64,000 bases of DNA from Ambrosia x helenae (GCA_030844895.1 CM061231.1:149272165-149336164), one strand, 5' to 3'. Shown: positions 24,701 through 35,681, numbered from the stretch's first letter. A program made the numbers and translations. The notes: a model not told the origin generated them from the letters alone.

Positions 24701-25453
24701 GCTGAAATGCAAACGGGCGATGATGGCGTTAAAGATAACAATAAAACTTCATCGGCTGAAATGCAAACGGGCGATGATGGCATTAAAGATAACAATAAAA
24801 CTTCATCGGCTGAAATGCAAACGGGCGATGATGGCGTTAAAGATAACAATACAACTTTATCGGCTGAAATGCAAACGGGCGATGATGGCGTTGAAGATAA
24901 CAAAACAACTTTATCGGCTGAAATGCAAACGGGTGATGATGGCGTTGAAGATGATAACAGAACTTTATCGGCTGAAATGCAAACGGGTGATGATGGCGTT
25001 GAAGATGATAACAGAACTTTATCGGCTGAAATGCAAACGGGTGATGATGGCGTTGAAGATGATAACAAAACTTTATCGGCTGAAATGCAAACGGGTGATG
25101 ATGGCGTTAAAGATAATAATAAAACTTTATCTGCTGAAATGCAAACTGGTGGTGATGGGGTTAAAGATTATAATAGAAGTATATCGGCTCAAATGCAAAC
25201 CGGAGATGATGGCATTAAAGATGCTACTAATAAAACTTTATCGGTTCAAATGCAAACGGGTGATGATGACGTTAAAGATAACAATACACGAGGACGGAAA
25301 GATAGCAGCTTTGGATCGAGGACTCCTGCATATCTTAAGCAGGTTTGGAAAGATGATCTGAATTCAGGGCAAGTTATTATGTCACTATTTGAAGTGTTTG
25401 GTGAAGGCATTATGTCCTTCATTCCTGCTCCTGAGATGTCTCTATTTTTGTAA
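21753..25453 (+). CDS. TAF6: TAF6, TFIID/SAGA subunit with histone fold
   Basis: Twelve exons give a 738-residue protein: 21753-21878, 21973-22059, 22237-22338, 22435-22543, 22690-22793, 22890-23027, 23235-23330, 23419-23543, 23668-23800, 23900-24019, 24291-24405 and 24492-25453. All borders are GT-AG and all phases fit. Residues 1-70 form the TAF6 histone fold (IVPKETVEVIAQSIGI, then TTLTTDDVDSALGMRNVE). A linker with PIYGFASGDPLKF follows, then the HEAT-like conserved C-terminal domain, including LPVKHVLSRELQLYF and WELRDFTAKLAATICKR. TAF6 pairs with TAF9 in TFIID and SAGA in the nucleus. The last exon carries 12 copies of an 18-residue repeat (about residues 467-682), then the conserved tail ending PEMSLFL. 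Known plant TAF6 proteins are about 550 residues, so the repeat largely explains the extra length. Confidence 0.92.
24637..25284 (+). repeat. Coding minisatellite in TAF6, 54-bp unit x12
   Basis: Twelve consecutive 54-57-bp units each encode a variant of SAEMQTGDDGVKDNNKT. All keep the reading frame. The central units (about 24900-25080) are nearly identical, while the outer ones are more diverged (for example QMQTGDDGIKD near 25195 and VQMQTGDDDVKD near 25250). This is the pattern left by repeated slippage or unequal exchange. The encoded stretch is acidic, probably disordered, and lies between the folded domain and the conserved C-terminal tail. Confidence 0.9.
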
Positions 25454-25953
25454 TTTTAGCTCTGCAACATTGTTAGTCTAAAGATGAAGTTAATCAAGAG
25501 TGTTGTGATTTGGATGTTTTTTCTTTAAAATATCGAGTTTGGTATTCTAATTTTTAGGTCTGATAATGCACTACATTCAACTTGGTTTACGTTTTAGCGT
25601 AATTGTTTTATCCGGAAATAGGTCAGGTTAAATATAATATGTTTTCGTTCTTATTTTTATGTATATTTCCAGTTGGTTTATGCTTGACATAATTTTTTAT
25701 ATCATTTTCGTTGAACTACAACTTTATGTTAGTTTTCTCTTTCGGTTGCTCATGATACCGTATTTAAGTATCATCCTCTTCAAGTTACTATGCCGAGTTT
25801 CCGTGTAATCGAGGTACAAATGTATATATTATCAAACCAGGAACAATTCGATTTTAGCACGTGACATACTCACAGATTAAATCCTAGTGTATAATTAAAA
25901 TAGAGTAATCTATTAAATCACACCAAAAACACTTTAAATTATGATTATTAACT
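25454..25953 (+). other. TAF6 3' flank
   Basis: AT-rich DNA following the TAF6 stop codon. It should contain the 3'UTR and the polyadenylation site. No other feature was recognised. Confidence 0.4.
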
Positions 25954-25962
25954 TTACTTCTA

Positions 25963-27218
25963 GAGAGAATTACACAAATTGTCCTATACTTATTAGTGAA
26001 ATTGCATCTTATGTTCTTTATGTAAAATTTTCACTCCTTATGTCCTTTCTTTTGTAAATTTGTTACACCCTATATCCTTTAGGGTAACTTTCGTTAAAAA
26101 ATGACGTTAAGTTAGACATGTGCCCCTCACGTAAGGGGTAAACATGTCATTTCACCTTAGCTAAATAGGTTTTTTTAACAATAATAAAACCCTGCCATCA
26201 TCCTCTTCATCTCTCCACCTATCTTCAACACCACTAACACTCCATTTAGATCTATAAACAACCAACAACAATGGGAGGAGGATAGAGACGATGACCGGTC
26301 TGAGGAGATGACTGGTCGGGTGGTGGTTCGAGTGTTGGGTTATTGGACCGTCGGAGAAGGGTGGTCGGTTGGAGTCGGGTGCTGGAGTGGTTGCCGAGTA
26401 GTTTGGAAATCATCGTTCTGTGTCAGGGAAAAGTATCATCATCAGCAATTAATTTTAAAATACTTATTTTGCATCTGGCCTATACAATTAGAGAATTCCA
26501 ATCGGGATTGAATTAGCAATTAATCCCTGTATCTTACATCCCTCACCCAGACCAAATGAAATGAGGCGATTTAATAGGTGAGGTTGCCGTCAGTCCGATT
26601 TTTTTTTAGTAATTCATCTTCATTATAAATCTTAGTCTCCATCTTCATTTTACATCTTAGCCACTAAATTGGACCCATTTAAGTTGTTTTATTTTAGTTC
26701 CTATACGAATGAAGCTTATTTAGATGGTATGACATTTTAATTTCTACTGTGAAATTGGTATGGGTTTTATATTATGCCATCATCATTTTGTTAGTAACAG
26801 TTACTACAATGGTGGATTTAAATTGGTATGGGTTTTTATTGCTGATATTAACACATGTGGTATATAGTCCAAGATTTGTCCAAAAGCTAAGATGAAACAC
26901 AGTGATGTTCTATTAATGAATGAATTAGCAGAAAAGTAAACAGTGAAGATTGGTGAAGACATGTAAAGGATGATGAATGATGATGGCTGGGTTTTATTAT
27001 TGTTAAAAAAACCTTATTTAACTAAGGTGAAATGACATGTTTGCCCTTCACGTGAGGGGTACATGTCTAACTTAACGTCATTTTTAACGGAAGTTACCCT
27101 AAAGGACATAGGTTGTAACAAGCTTACAAAATAAAGGACATAAGGAGTGAAAATTTTACATAAAAGATAAATGATACAATTTTACTAATAACTAAAGGAC
27201 AATTTGTGTAATTCTCTG
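25963..27218. mobile_element. Mutator-like foldback element with 9-bp TSD
   Basis: The two ends are long inverted repeats of about 230-250 bp, with end sequences GAGAGAATTACACAAATTG and, reversed, CAGAGAATTACACAAATTG. The flanks TTACTTCTA (25954-25962) and TTATTTCTA (27219-27227) match at 8 of 9 positions, the duplication length of Mutator-like elements. Shared inner words are ATGACGTTAAGTTAGACATG and its inverse. The centre (about 26210-26980) has no transposase; the 67-codon frame at 26308 has no known domain. It is non-autonomous. Confidence 0.75.
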
Positions 27219-27331
27219 TTATTTCTATTTATTTAGTTTTTGCTGAAAAATGTATAGATAAATGAAACATTATTATTTCATACCTATTTCATATTCATAG
27301 AAATCAAATATATACTTTGGTTAGAAAGTTC

Positions 27332-27667
27332 AGAGCCGACCAAAACTTTTGTTACTTAACAACATTCACATGTTTTTGAATTGACAAAATTCACCCCTCA
27401 ACTTTCTAACTTGATTAAAATGACTTCTCTACTTTCTAACTTGACAAAAACACCCTATAATTTTTAACCTTTCTTTAACCCTCAAACTTTTGACATGTAA
27501 CCCATTTTATCCTAAACCATGCTATACCATCAAAAGTAACTCTCTACCTTTGTAAATTTCACTTTCACCCTCTCAAGTTTCTAAAGTTTCAAGCTTAAAC
27601 TAAAACTAATTTCTCACGTTTTTATTTTTATGGACATGCCGGTATAATTCGAGTTCGTCTACGCTTT

Positions 27668-27702
<35 letters not shown>

Positions 27703-28103
27703 GAAAGTTAATTTGAGAACACCTATATTTCGTGCGAACCGCGAGAACGACATCTAAAACCATTCAAATTAAAATTTTCTTTTTACACTTATCTTTATTA
27801 CTAAAATACAATCCCAAAAACACAATTTACTCGTAAAAATTCAAACGTATACGAAAATAAATTGTTTTTACACATGTGTAAATTTACTGTTTATACATGT
27901 GTAAACTGTTTCATTTACACATGTGTAAAAAGTTAATTTGAAAGTGTTTTTGCAAGAAAAGATTAATTATTTGAAAAGAAAATTCATTTATTAATGTTGT
28001 ATTTTGATTATAAAGAGGTTTGTATTAAAAAAAATTGATTTTATAGATTTTTTTACTTGTTCTCACGGTTCTCACAATATTTAGCGTTCTCAAGATAACC
28101 CTC

Positions 28104-28168
<65 letters not shown>

Positions 28169-28700
28169 AAAACGAGTCGGGTCAATTATAAAATGTTTTC
28201 TTTTTATGTATGTCTATGTTTACAAGGTCAGTGCCGGCCAAAACTTTTGTAAATTGACAACATTCACCCCTCATGTTTTTTGAATTGACAAAATTCACAT
28301 CTCAACTTTCTAACTTACAAAAATTGACCATCCAACTTTTATAAATTGACAAAAATCACCCCTCGACTTTCTAACTTGACAAACACTGAATTGAATGACT
28401 CCCCTACTTTCTAACCTGACAAAAAATCCCCCATACTTTCTAGCTTCTCTTTAACCATCAAACTTTTGATATGTAACCCATTCTACCCCGAAACTTTGCT
28501 ATAATGTTAAAAGTAACCCTTTAAATTTATAAATTTCACTTTGACACGCTTAAGTTTCTAAAGTTTTAAGCCTACCCTAAATCTAATTTCTTACGTTTTT
28601 ATTTTTATGAATGTGCCGGTAGCTCGTCAACGCTTAACGTATTTTTACTTTAAAAATGAGTTGTGCCAATTATAAAATGTTTTCTTTTTAATGAACGATT
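27332..28700. repeat. Diverged direct duplication split by a TIR element
   Basis: A block beginning GACCAAAACTTTTGTTA at about 27332 and one beginning GCCAAAACTTTTGTAAATTG at about 28236 run parallel through CAAACTTTTGA, ATGTAACCCATT, GTTTCTAAAGTTT and CGTTTTTATTTTTATG to a shared end (AATTATAAAATGTTTTC at about 28181 and 28668). The first copy is split by the TIR element and AT tract at 27665-28165. The words TTTCTAACTTGACAAAA recur several times inside each copy. No coding content is seen. Confidence 0.6.
27700..28104. mobile_element. TIR element inserted in a (TA)n tract
   Basis: The left end reads GGGGAAAGTTAATTTGAGAA and the right end, reversed, GAGGGTTATCTTGAGAACG. Inner inverted words include CGAACCGCGAGAAC and GAGAACCGTGAGAAC. 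A (TA)n tract flanks each side, with a (TC)n run at the right junction (28104-28130). The interior is AT-rich with TTTACACATGTGTAAA palindromic words and no frame. The target duplication cannot be read in the simple sequence. Superfamily is uncertain; Mutator-like is my best guess. Confidence 0.5.
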
Positions 28701-28704
28701 TTTG

Positions 28705-29815
28705 TTGAACTATGTTTTGATGTAAATTTTGTTTGGAAACACATCCAATCAAATGTAATACGCTTTGATTTGACGGCATAAATTTCGGTTGCCATATGTT
28801 TCGTCATAAATTTAGTCTGAAAACGTGTCTGGTTGATTGTAGTCTATCCTTTATCATTCCACATACGGTGCCCTACAACGCGTGCCGGGTTAAAGAACTA
28901 GTACAATCCTAGATATGAGACATATACAGTAAGACAATAGACATTATCACATCAACTGAAAAATCACTTCAATTTTTAACGTCTTAAATTCGTTTAAATC
29001 ATCTTTAGCGAGGCTCGAATCCATAATCTCAGAGAAGTAACATGTTAACTCCAATAAATTTATGAATTAGTCCCAATCCACCCTAGTTGCTCTTCATTTG
29101 ACCAGGGTATTTTTTTCTTTCAATCAAAAGATAGCGGTGCCAAACTTTATAGGACCTACATAAAGTTGACAATTCTAATCTCCCATGTTAAAAGATGATA
29201 ATGGTCCGGACACTTGTCCACACTAGCTGTTTCCAAGCAATTATCCCCCCTCCCCAAAACCCACACACATATAGATTAAATTAATCTACAATACATATTA
29301 GGGTGTATTTGTTTTTACTTTTCTTTAAGAAATCTTTTTTTTTTTGAAAATTGTCAAAAAGTTTGAAATTTGTATTAACTATGTTGTGTTGCAATTTGCC
29401 AAAAAGATTAGATTTAAAACTAAGGAACTGAAATCCATCCAATAAATTTGGATTTATTATGTACTTGGGTGGAAAAAAAATAAAAACCAAAATATATCAC
29501 CGCGCCAACACTTTAGGATTCTAACTGTGGTGGCGTGGGTGATGTCATGTGCGACAACGCTAGCGACGAGGGTTGGGTGTTACGATGTTTTGGTGGTGGC
29601 AACACCAACAACAGTGGAGGTGTGGATGCAGAGGGCGATGGCGATGGTGGCGGGGTAGGGTGACAACATGGGTGGGGATGCGACAAGTGATGGGAGGTTT
29701 CAATTTAGGGTGAATCCTTGTTTCACAAATTTGAAAGAACTGTTGAATTTCTATAAAGAATTCGACCCAAATTAATTTTAATTCATTTATTACTGAATGC
29801 TAGGGCTGCAAACAA
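28705..29815. other. Gene-free interval with a GC-rich patch
   Basis: No gene was recognised. Positions 29520-29700 are G-rich (GGTGGCG-like words) but hold no sustained frame, so this is low-complexity DNA. The rest is AT-rich. Confidence 0.4.
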
Positions 29816-30345
29816 ACTGAATGAATACGAATAAAACCTTGTTCGTGTTCGTTTGTTAAGGAAATATATGCATTCACGAACACTTACCAAACGAGATTTT
29901 TTGTTTGTGTTTTCGTTTGTTAATAAAACACACTTGTTCGTGTTCGTTTGTTAATTTTGTTCATGAACGTACATTAAGTGTTCATGAACACAAATGAACA
30001 CAAACGGACACAAAGAAGTGTTCATAAACGGTAACAAACACAAACAGACATATATTAATTTTCGAATAAAATTGAATTCACATACATATATTTATTTAGT
30101 TGATTAAAATAAATAAAAATAAAAGAATATCAAAACATAATTTAAAAATTAATAACCCTATTAAATATCAAACACAAACGAGCACGTTATTAAACGTTAA
30201 TGAATATAAACAAACGAACACGGCTTCTGTTCATGTTTGTTAGTTTGACTAAACGAAAAAAACCTTTGTTCGTGTTCGTTCATTTACTAAACAAATGAAC
30301 ACAAACAAACTTTTCACCGAACGGTTTATAAATTGTTTGCTGAAA
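29812..30345. mobile_element. hAT-like element with TGTTCGTGTTCG repeats (probable)
   Basis: The left part starts near TAGGGCTGCAAACAAACTG, a common plant hAT end. GTTCGTGTTCGTTTGTTA words crowd the left half, and their inverted forms (AAACGAACAC, CAAACAAACTT) crowd the right. The right end has AATTGTTTGCTG. The interior has no transposase. A convincing 8-bp duplication was not found, so the limits are approximate. Confidence 0.5.
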
Positions 30346-30966
30346 GTTGAATTGGCTTACTAAAAATAATGTTTGGATTCCAATTTTAACATTAAGAAAT
30401 GGAATTAATTATATTAAATTCCATTGAATTAGGTAAAAACAAATGCGCTCTTAGGCCATTGGGTATACTTTCACCCTCTTTAACTCCACCTAGATGTCAT
30501 ATCACCAATTTTTCCTCATTTCATTCCACTCTACTCTAAGGAAATGGTTTAACTTCACATAACTATACATTTTAATAGTATTTTGTTTAAAAAAGGAAAA
30601 CAATTTAATTCAGTGTGTTAACATCCCGTGTTAACATGTTAACAAATAACCAATTTAACGCCCCTTAACACAAGGAGGGAATGGTGTGCAGCACTAGTTA
30701 ACATGCCATGTCATCTTTAACGCCCCAGATGTTAGTGTACACCCCATGGCCTTAGCGTTTGACATGCAAATTTCAATATGACGTATAATTATCTTGCATT
30801 TTGCTAATCTTACGTGTAATGATATGATTGTTGAGAATTGTCATAACTCATATCCAATTTAATTTTTATCCTTGTAATTGCGTATAAATATAGGAAAACA
30901 TATTTGGAGGTATATGGTAATAGAGTCATGTAAACTAACTATACGGATATTCTTCTACCGAAGCAA
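30346..30966. other. Gene-free AT-rich interval
   Basis: No gene, RNA or element end could be supported in this stretch. Confidence 0.35.
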
Positions 30967-31251
30967 GGGCTATTTGGTTGATTAAGGGCTGAAAATAAAT
31001 AAGAGGTCTGAATGGTTAAGTGCTGAATTATTAAGTTGGACCTTTTAATAGTTAGTATTCTCGTCCCACGTTGGTAGAAGAGCCTCATTAAGATTCAACA
31101 TAGTTCAGTGTTTAATGGTTCAGCAACATCTCAAGTCTTAATGGTTCAGTCTTAATCATTCAATTCAGAAGCTGAAACAAACGCGCTAAATGCTAAATCA
31201 TTTACCGTTGGATAGTTCAGAGCCTTATTAAGAAGCTTACCAAACAGCCCC
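30967..31251. mobile_element. Tourist-like MITE
   Basis: The left end reads GGGCTATTTGGTTGATTAAG and the right end, reversed, GGGGCTGTTTGGTAAGCTTC. GG-CTGTTTGG termini are typical of Tourist/Harbinger MITEs. TTCAG and AATGG words recur in inverted order along the 285-bp body. No frame is present. The 3-bp target duplication is not clear. Confidence 0.55.
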
Positions 31252-31399
31252 TTATTAGATAGAGACGTTTGGAAACTCGGATATAGATGACAATATGTCA
31301 TTACTTTTCTACTTAGAATTTAAAAAACTAGGTAGGTACTAGGGACCTATCTCCAAGGATTAAAAGATTTAAAATATATAAGTAGTAACTCTAGTTCAA

Positions 31400-31788
31400 G
31401 TATAAAATGAAAACCTTTTTAAGTTGATAAACCATTAAAAAATCCATGTCATAAAACATTAATTTTGTTTGAAAAAAATAACCAATGTAAAATACATGAT
31501 TTTAAGCGTTTTGGGCAAAAAAAAAAGCCGACGGGATTTAAAAAATAAATAAATAAACAAAGTTGCTCAAAACATATGCTTATAACAGCTAAATAGCTGA
31601 AAACATATGTTTTCAGCGCAACTTTGTTTATTTAAAAAAAATCCTATCGGTGTTTTTTTATTTATTTTTTGCCCAAAATGCTTGAAAACATGTATTTAAA
31701 TTGGTTATTTTTTTTTCAAAAACAAATAATGTTTTTTTACATGGGTTTTCAAAGGTTTTCTCAACTTAAGAGGGTTTTCATTTTATAC
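31400..31788. mobile_element. Hairpin (foldback) MITE
   Basis: Almost the whole 389 bp is one inverted repeat. The ends are GTATAAAATGAAAACC and its inverse GGTTTTCATTTTATAC. The arms share AATAACCAAT, GTTTTGGGCAAAAAA-like words and AAACAAAGTTGC, with the turn near CATATGTTTTCAGC at about 31600. The right end abuts the integrase remnant at 31789, so either it inserted there or it marks a deletion junction. No target duplication was found. Confidence 0.65.
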
Positions 31789-32600
31789 CCTGCGCCCCAA
31801 GAATGATCTGATACCAGTAATTTCCGCCTGGCCATTTAAAAAATGGGCCATTGACATCGTGGGGCCATTTCCAATGACAACCGGCAAGAGGAAATACCTG
31901 ATAGTCGCCATTGACTACTTCACAAAATGGGTAGAGGCCAAGCCGCTCACAGAAATCATGGCGAAGCAAGTGAAAAAGTTTATTTGGGAATTTATCATTT
32001 GCCGTTTTGGCCTACTCATGACGATTGTCACAGATAATGGAACCCAATTTGCGGATAAAGGGTTACTGAAGTGGTACGATGATCTCCATATTCAACCAGT
32101 ATTTACCTCTGTTGCGCATCCATAAGGAAATGGCCAAGTGGAGCGCGCAAAACGCAGCCTGGTAGAGGGAATCAAGTCAGGACTTGGCACCAAAGAGAAA
32201 GCTTGGGCAGAGGAGTTGCCCAATGTGCTATGGGCGAATCGCATACTCACGAAGACAAGCACAGGTGAAACCCCTTTCAGCTTGACGTATGGCTCAGAGG
32301 CTATGATCCCAGAAGAGATCGGCTACCCCTCCGCCAGAGTCCTCTCCGCAAGCCACATGAATAATGAATCAGAACTGCGCCTCAACCTAGACCTACTGGA
32401 AGAGCGCCGAGACTTGGCATCTATAAAAGAAGCAAATTACAAGAAACAACTGGAAAAATACTACAACGCCAAAGTCAAACTTAACGCCTTCCAGGAAGGC
32501 AACTTTGTGTTCCGAGACAACGAGGCCAGCGGCGCAGACCCACTTGGGAAGGACCTTACCGCATTGCGGAGGTTCTTGGCAAAGGAGCATACAAGCTGAC
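31789..32600 (+). pseudogene. Ty3/Gypsy integrase remnant
   Basis: The translation shows the retroviral-type integrase core: KWAIDIVGPFP, then AIDYFTKWVEAKPL with the first Asp, IVTDNGTQF with the second Asp, and GNGQVERAKRSLVEGIK with the catalytic Glu. A TAA at 32123-32125 lies between the second Asp and the Glu. A frame change follows near 32530, where the C-terminal region (ADPLGK) should continue. Upstream pol is missing because the sequence starts at the edge of the hairpin MITE. The enzyme would insert element cDNA into the genome; this copy cannot work. Confidence 0.85.
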
Positions 32601-32818
32601 AACGCTAGAGGAAAAGCCTGTCCCGCGCACATGGAACGCGACATAGCTCAGAAGATGTTATATGTGATTTACTTTTTTCAATTGTAATGAAGGCTATCTA
32701 GCCAGACCGTCGAATGAATGAAATCAACTCTCCTTTGTCAAAACATTTATACTATTGTCATTCATCCTTACATTTAGATCAAGACAATAGTACCAAGCGT
32801 AGCGCAACTTCTAAACTC

Positions 32819-33650
32819 GATTGCATAGTTAAAATGCAATCCATAAACTAAATGTTGCATAGTTAAAATGCAACACCTAAAACTACGCATTGTATGGTTA
32901 AGATACAATGCGCAAAATAAGATTGCATAATTAAAATGCAATCCATAAACTAAATGTTGCATAGTTAAAATGCAACACCTAAAACTACGCCTTGTATGGT
33001 TAAGATACAATGCGCAAAATAAGATTGCATAGTTAAAATGCAATCCATAAACTACATGTTGCATAGTTAAAGTGCAACACCTAAACCTACACATCGTATG
33101 GTTAAGATACAATGCGCAAAATAAAATTGCATAGTTAAAATGCAATCCACAAGCTAAATGTTGCATAGTTAAAATGCAACACCTAAACTACGCATTGTAT
33201 GGTTAAGATGCAATGCGCAAAACAAAATTGCATAGTTAAAATGCAACACTTAAACTACATGTTGCATAGTTAATGTGCAACACCTAAACCTACGCATTGT
33301 ATGGTTAAGATACAATGCGCAAAATAAAATTGCATAGTTAAAATGCAATCCACAAGCTAAATGTTGCATAGTTAAAATGCAACACCTAAACTACGCATTG
33401 TATGGTTAAGATGCAATGCACAAAACAAAATTGCATAGTTAAAATGCAACACTTAAACTACATTGCATAGATAAAATGCAATTCATAAACTCCGCAGTAC
33501 ATAGTTAAAATGTACCACGCAAACTAAACGTTGCATAGCTAGAATGCAACACCTAAACCAAATTGCATAGTTAAAATGCAATTCCTAAACTACGCATTGC
33601 ACTGTTAAAATGTACCGCGCAAAGCGAAAACTGCATCCCTAAAATGCAAT
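32819..33650. repeat. Hairpin tandem array, about 25 units, 102-bp higher-order period
   Basis: Units of 33-36 bp each carry an inverted repeat of the form TTGCAT-AGTTAAA-ATGCAA. Three unit types alternate in order: ATTGCAT...ATGCAAT, TTGCAT...ATGCAAC, and GCATTGTAT...ATACAATGC, giving a period of about 102 bp. Later units include GTACAT...ATGTAC near 33498. Stem changes occur on both arms, so pairing is kept. The array lies between the Gypsy integrase remnant and non-repetitive DNA, the place where many plant Tat-type Gypsy elements carry tandem repeats. Confidence 0.85.
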
Positions 33651-33654
33651 ACCT

Positions 33655-34472
33655 TTTGTCACGTGAGGGTAAACTCAATATTAACTCCCGTTAGTGCTAA
33701 TACCCTATTATGTTACAAAAACTAAACTTAACACCTTAACATGAAACTTTTAAACTTTAATACTTAAAGGTGAAACTAATAGTAAACCACAAAGACTAAT
33801 TGTGTATTTCACTCTTGAAATGAAGCTTGAAATGAAAAAAAACAATTTGAAATCATAATTTACCTTTTACTTTGCATTTGCATTTTATTTATTTTGTAAA
33901 ATGTGAATTATTTGATGTTCACATGTGAATTAGCCAGAAAGTATTCGAATTCACATTCAATTATATATGATACAAAAGAAAACTTGTATTATACGCAACA
34001 AGGATTGTACAAAAAGAAAAAAAAAATAGATTACATGCTCAAAGAATGGTTGATAAGAGAAAAGGAAAAAGTAGTCATATAAATGGATAAAATTATGACA
34101 AATGTGGGTAAAGTGAGGGTACTCTCTCTAACCTCATCCAAACATCCACATCCAATGCTATTGTTACATGTCCATCAAAGGGTCAATTAATACTTGCTTT
34201 TGTGCCATGGTCAAGTCCATATTGGCACATACTTCTAAAACTAGACCAATTGGGTTGTTTCTTTATATCACATATTATGCAACTTGATCTACTTAAAGTT
34301 TTGCTAATCGAATAACCCTTTAACAACTAAATATGAAGCTTAGACAGATGGTAAGTGGTTAATTTCCTTCTACTAAACCAAGCTTTAGGTTGGAATCGTG
34401 TCTTAATTAGTTTTCTTTTATAATCTCTTGAAAACTATCAATCTAACACAAACTGCTATTTTATATGATCTT
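33655..34472. other. Gene-free interval after the hairpin array
   Basis: AT-rich sequence with no sustained frame. It may include the 3' untranslated part or LTR of the Gypsy remnant upstream, but no LTR ends could be identified. Confidence 0.35.
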
Positions 34473-34487
34473 GTTGGTTAGCATGGT

Positions 34488-34621
34488 TTTTTTTTGAACG
34501 GCAAACATTACATCTCCTATATAAATTACACCAATAATTCTAAATTACAACACCCTTGCCAAGGATTGAACCTTGGACCTCCCATCTAAGAGACATATGT
34601 CTCTACCAAGTGGGCTACCAA
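34488..34621 (-). mobile_element. tRNA-derived SINE with 15-bp TSD
   Basis: Perfect 15-bp copies of GTTGGTTAGCATGGT lie at 34473-34487 and 34622-34636. Between them, on the minus strand, are TAGCCCACTTG (A-box-like), GGTTCAATCCT (a perfect B box) and a terminal A run, seen as T on the plus strand at 34488-34495. Length about 134 bp. These are the hallmarks of SINE insertion by LINE machinery. The tRNA-like head is only partly cloverleaf-forming, so it is not a functional tRNA gene. Confidence 0.85.
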
Positions 34622-34639
34622 GTTGGTTAGCATGGTATC

Positions 34640-35363
34640 TACGAAGTCTAAAAGTCTTCCGATTGGTCGATAACATGTTTCAATAGTTCAAAAGGTAAAA
34701 TAAATAAATAAAATAATTATATATGAGAAAAAAGAGAGAATATGGGTATGCGGATAGGCTGAACAAGTGTTCCATTGGTTGTTGATCGCCCGATTTCATC
34801 AGAGTTAGAATTTTCTCTATAAATGTTAAAATATTTTTAACCTGTACTTGATAGATAAGATACAACAGACACATGAAGTGTCAACGGGTGAAACTTATCT
34901 ATCCATAACTAACAATAATTGTTGCTGCGTCAAGTGTCATAATTCTGTGAGTCTAACATTCTTTTTCTTGAATCTCTTATTTCACCCGTGTATATTCCAT
35001 TTCTTTAAAAAAACCAATAACAATAAAACATAATTTCAAAATAACTTTAATTACTTACCAATACGTAATTCAAATCATATCATATCTTAAAATATCGTTT
35101 TATAATTCGATCACTTTTCATTACCCATCATATCCTATATTAAATTATAATTTATCACTTCTCATTACTAATTATTTAATATTTTTCTTTATTCACAATT
35201 TAGTGACTTTTATGAATAAAGATTAGTTAAAATTAAAAAATAGATTAGATTTTGACTTAAAAAAAAACCCCGATTTCATTCCATATATTCAACCTTTCAG
35301 TCTATATGAAAACCTCAACAACAACATATATAAATAATAATAATACTATTCACTCTTACACTA
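34640..35363. other. Intergenic interval upstream of IBR5
   Basis: AT-rich, no gene. ATATATAAATAA at about 35325 could serve as a TATA box for the phosphatase gene at 35682, if its leader spans the MITE at 35364-35584. Confidence 0.35.
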
Positions 35364-35584
35364 TGTTCCAGAGTTTCATTAAAGGATGGAAGAGAAAGGA
35401 TTGAGAAGGAAGTGGGGAAAAAATGTGTTCCAGAGTTTTTTGTAGGATGGAAAGGGAGGGAATGAGAGGGATAATAAAGAGGTTTTTAGGTTGATTTTCA
35501 ATCTTTCCAATTTGGAAGGAACCGGAAGGAAAGGAAGAGGAGGGATATCCTTTCTGTTCCATCCTTTAATGAAACTCTGGAACA
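35364..35584. mobile_element. MITE with near-perfect 38-bp TIRs in the IBR5 promoter
   Basis: The left end reads TGTTCCAGAGTTTCATTAAA and the right end is its exact inverse. The match continues to about 38 bp with one mismatch. A third partial copy of the end (GTGTTCCAGAGTTTTTTG) lies at about 35421. The 221-bp element has no frame and ends 97 bp before the IBR5 start codon, so it lies in the promoter or 5'UTR. The target duplication could not be read. Confidence 0.7.
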
Positions 35585-35681
35585 GAGTGTTATACCCATC
35601 TGGGTTTCCATTCTCTTGATTTAAAAACGAACCCATCAATTTCATCGATCACAATAATCAATCAAGATTCAAGATTAAAGC

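Noticed and set aside
24457..25361. Long alternative frames on both strands across the TAF6 repeat
   Set aside because: A 54-bp repeat keeps all frames open once one is; the spliced TAF6 frame is the supported one.
29520..29700. GC-rich coding exon candidate
   Set aside because: No continuous frame or splice logic; low-complexity GGTGGCG-like sequence.
32774..33166. 130-codon minus-strand frame with repeated peptide
   Set aside because: It is only the translation of the hairpin tandem array.
32819..33650. CRISPR-like array of short palindromic repeats
   Set aside because: Repeats are contiguous without unique spacers and the genome is a plant; this is a satellite-type array.
34488..34621. 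tRNA gene
   Set aside because: A and B boxes are present, but the cloverleaf is incomplete and the flanking 15-bp duplications and A tail show a SINE.
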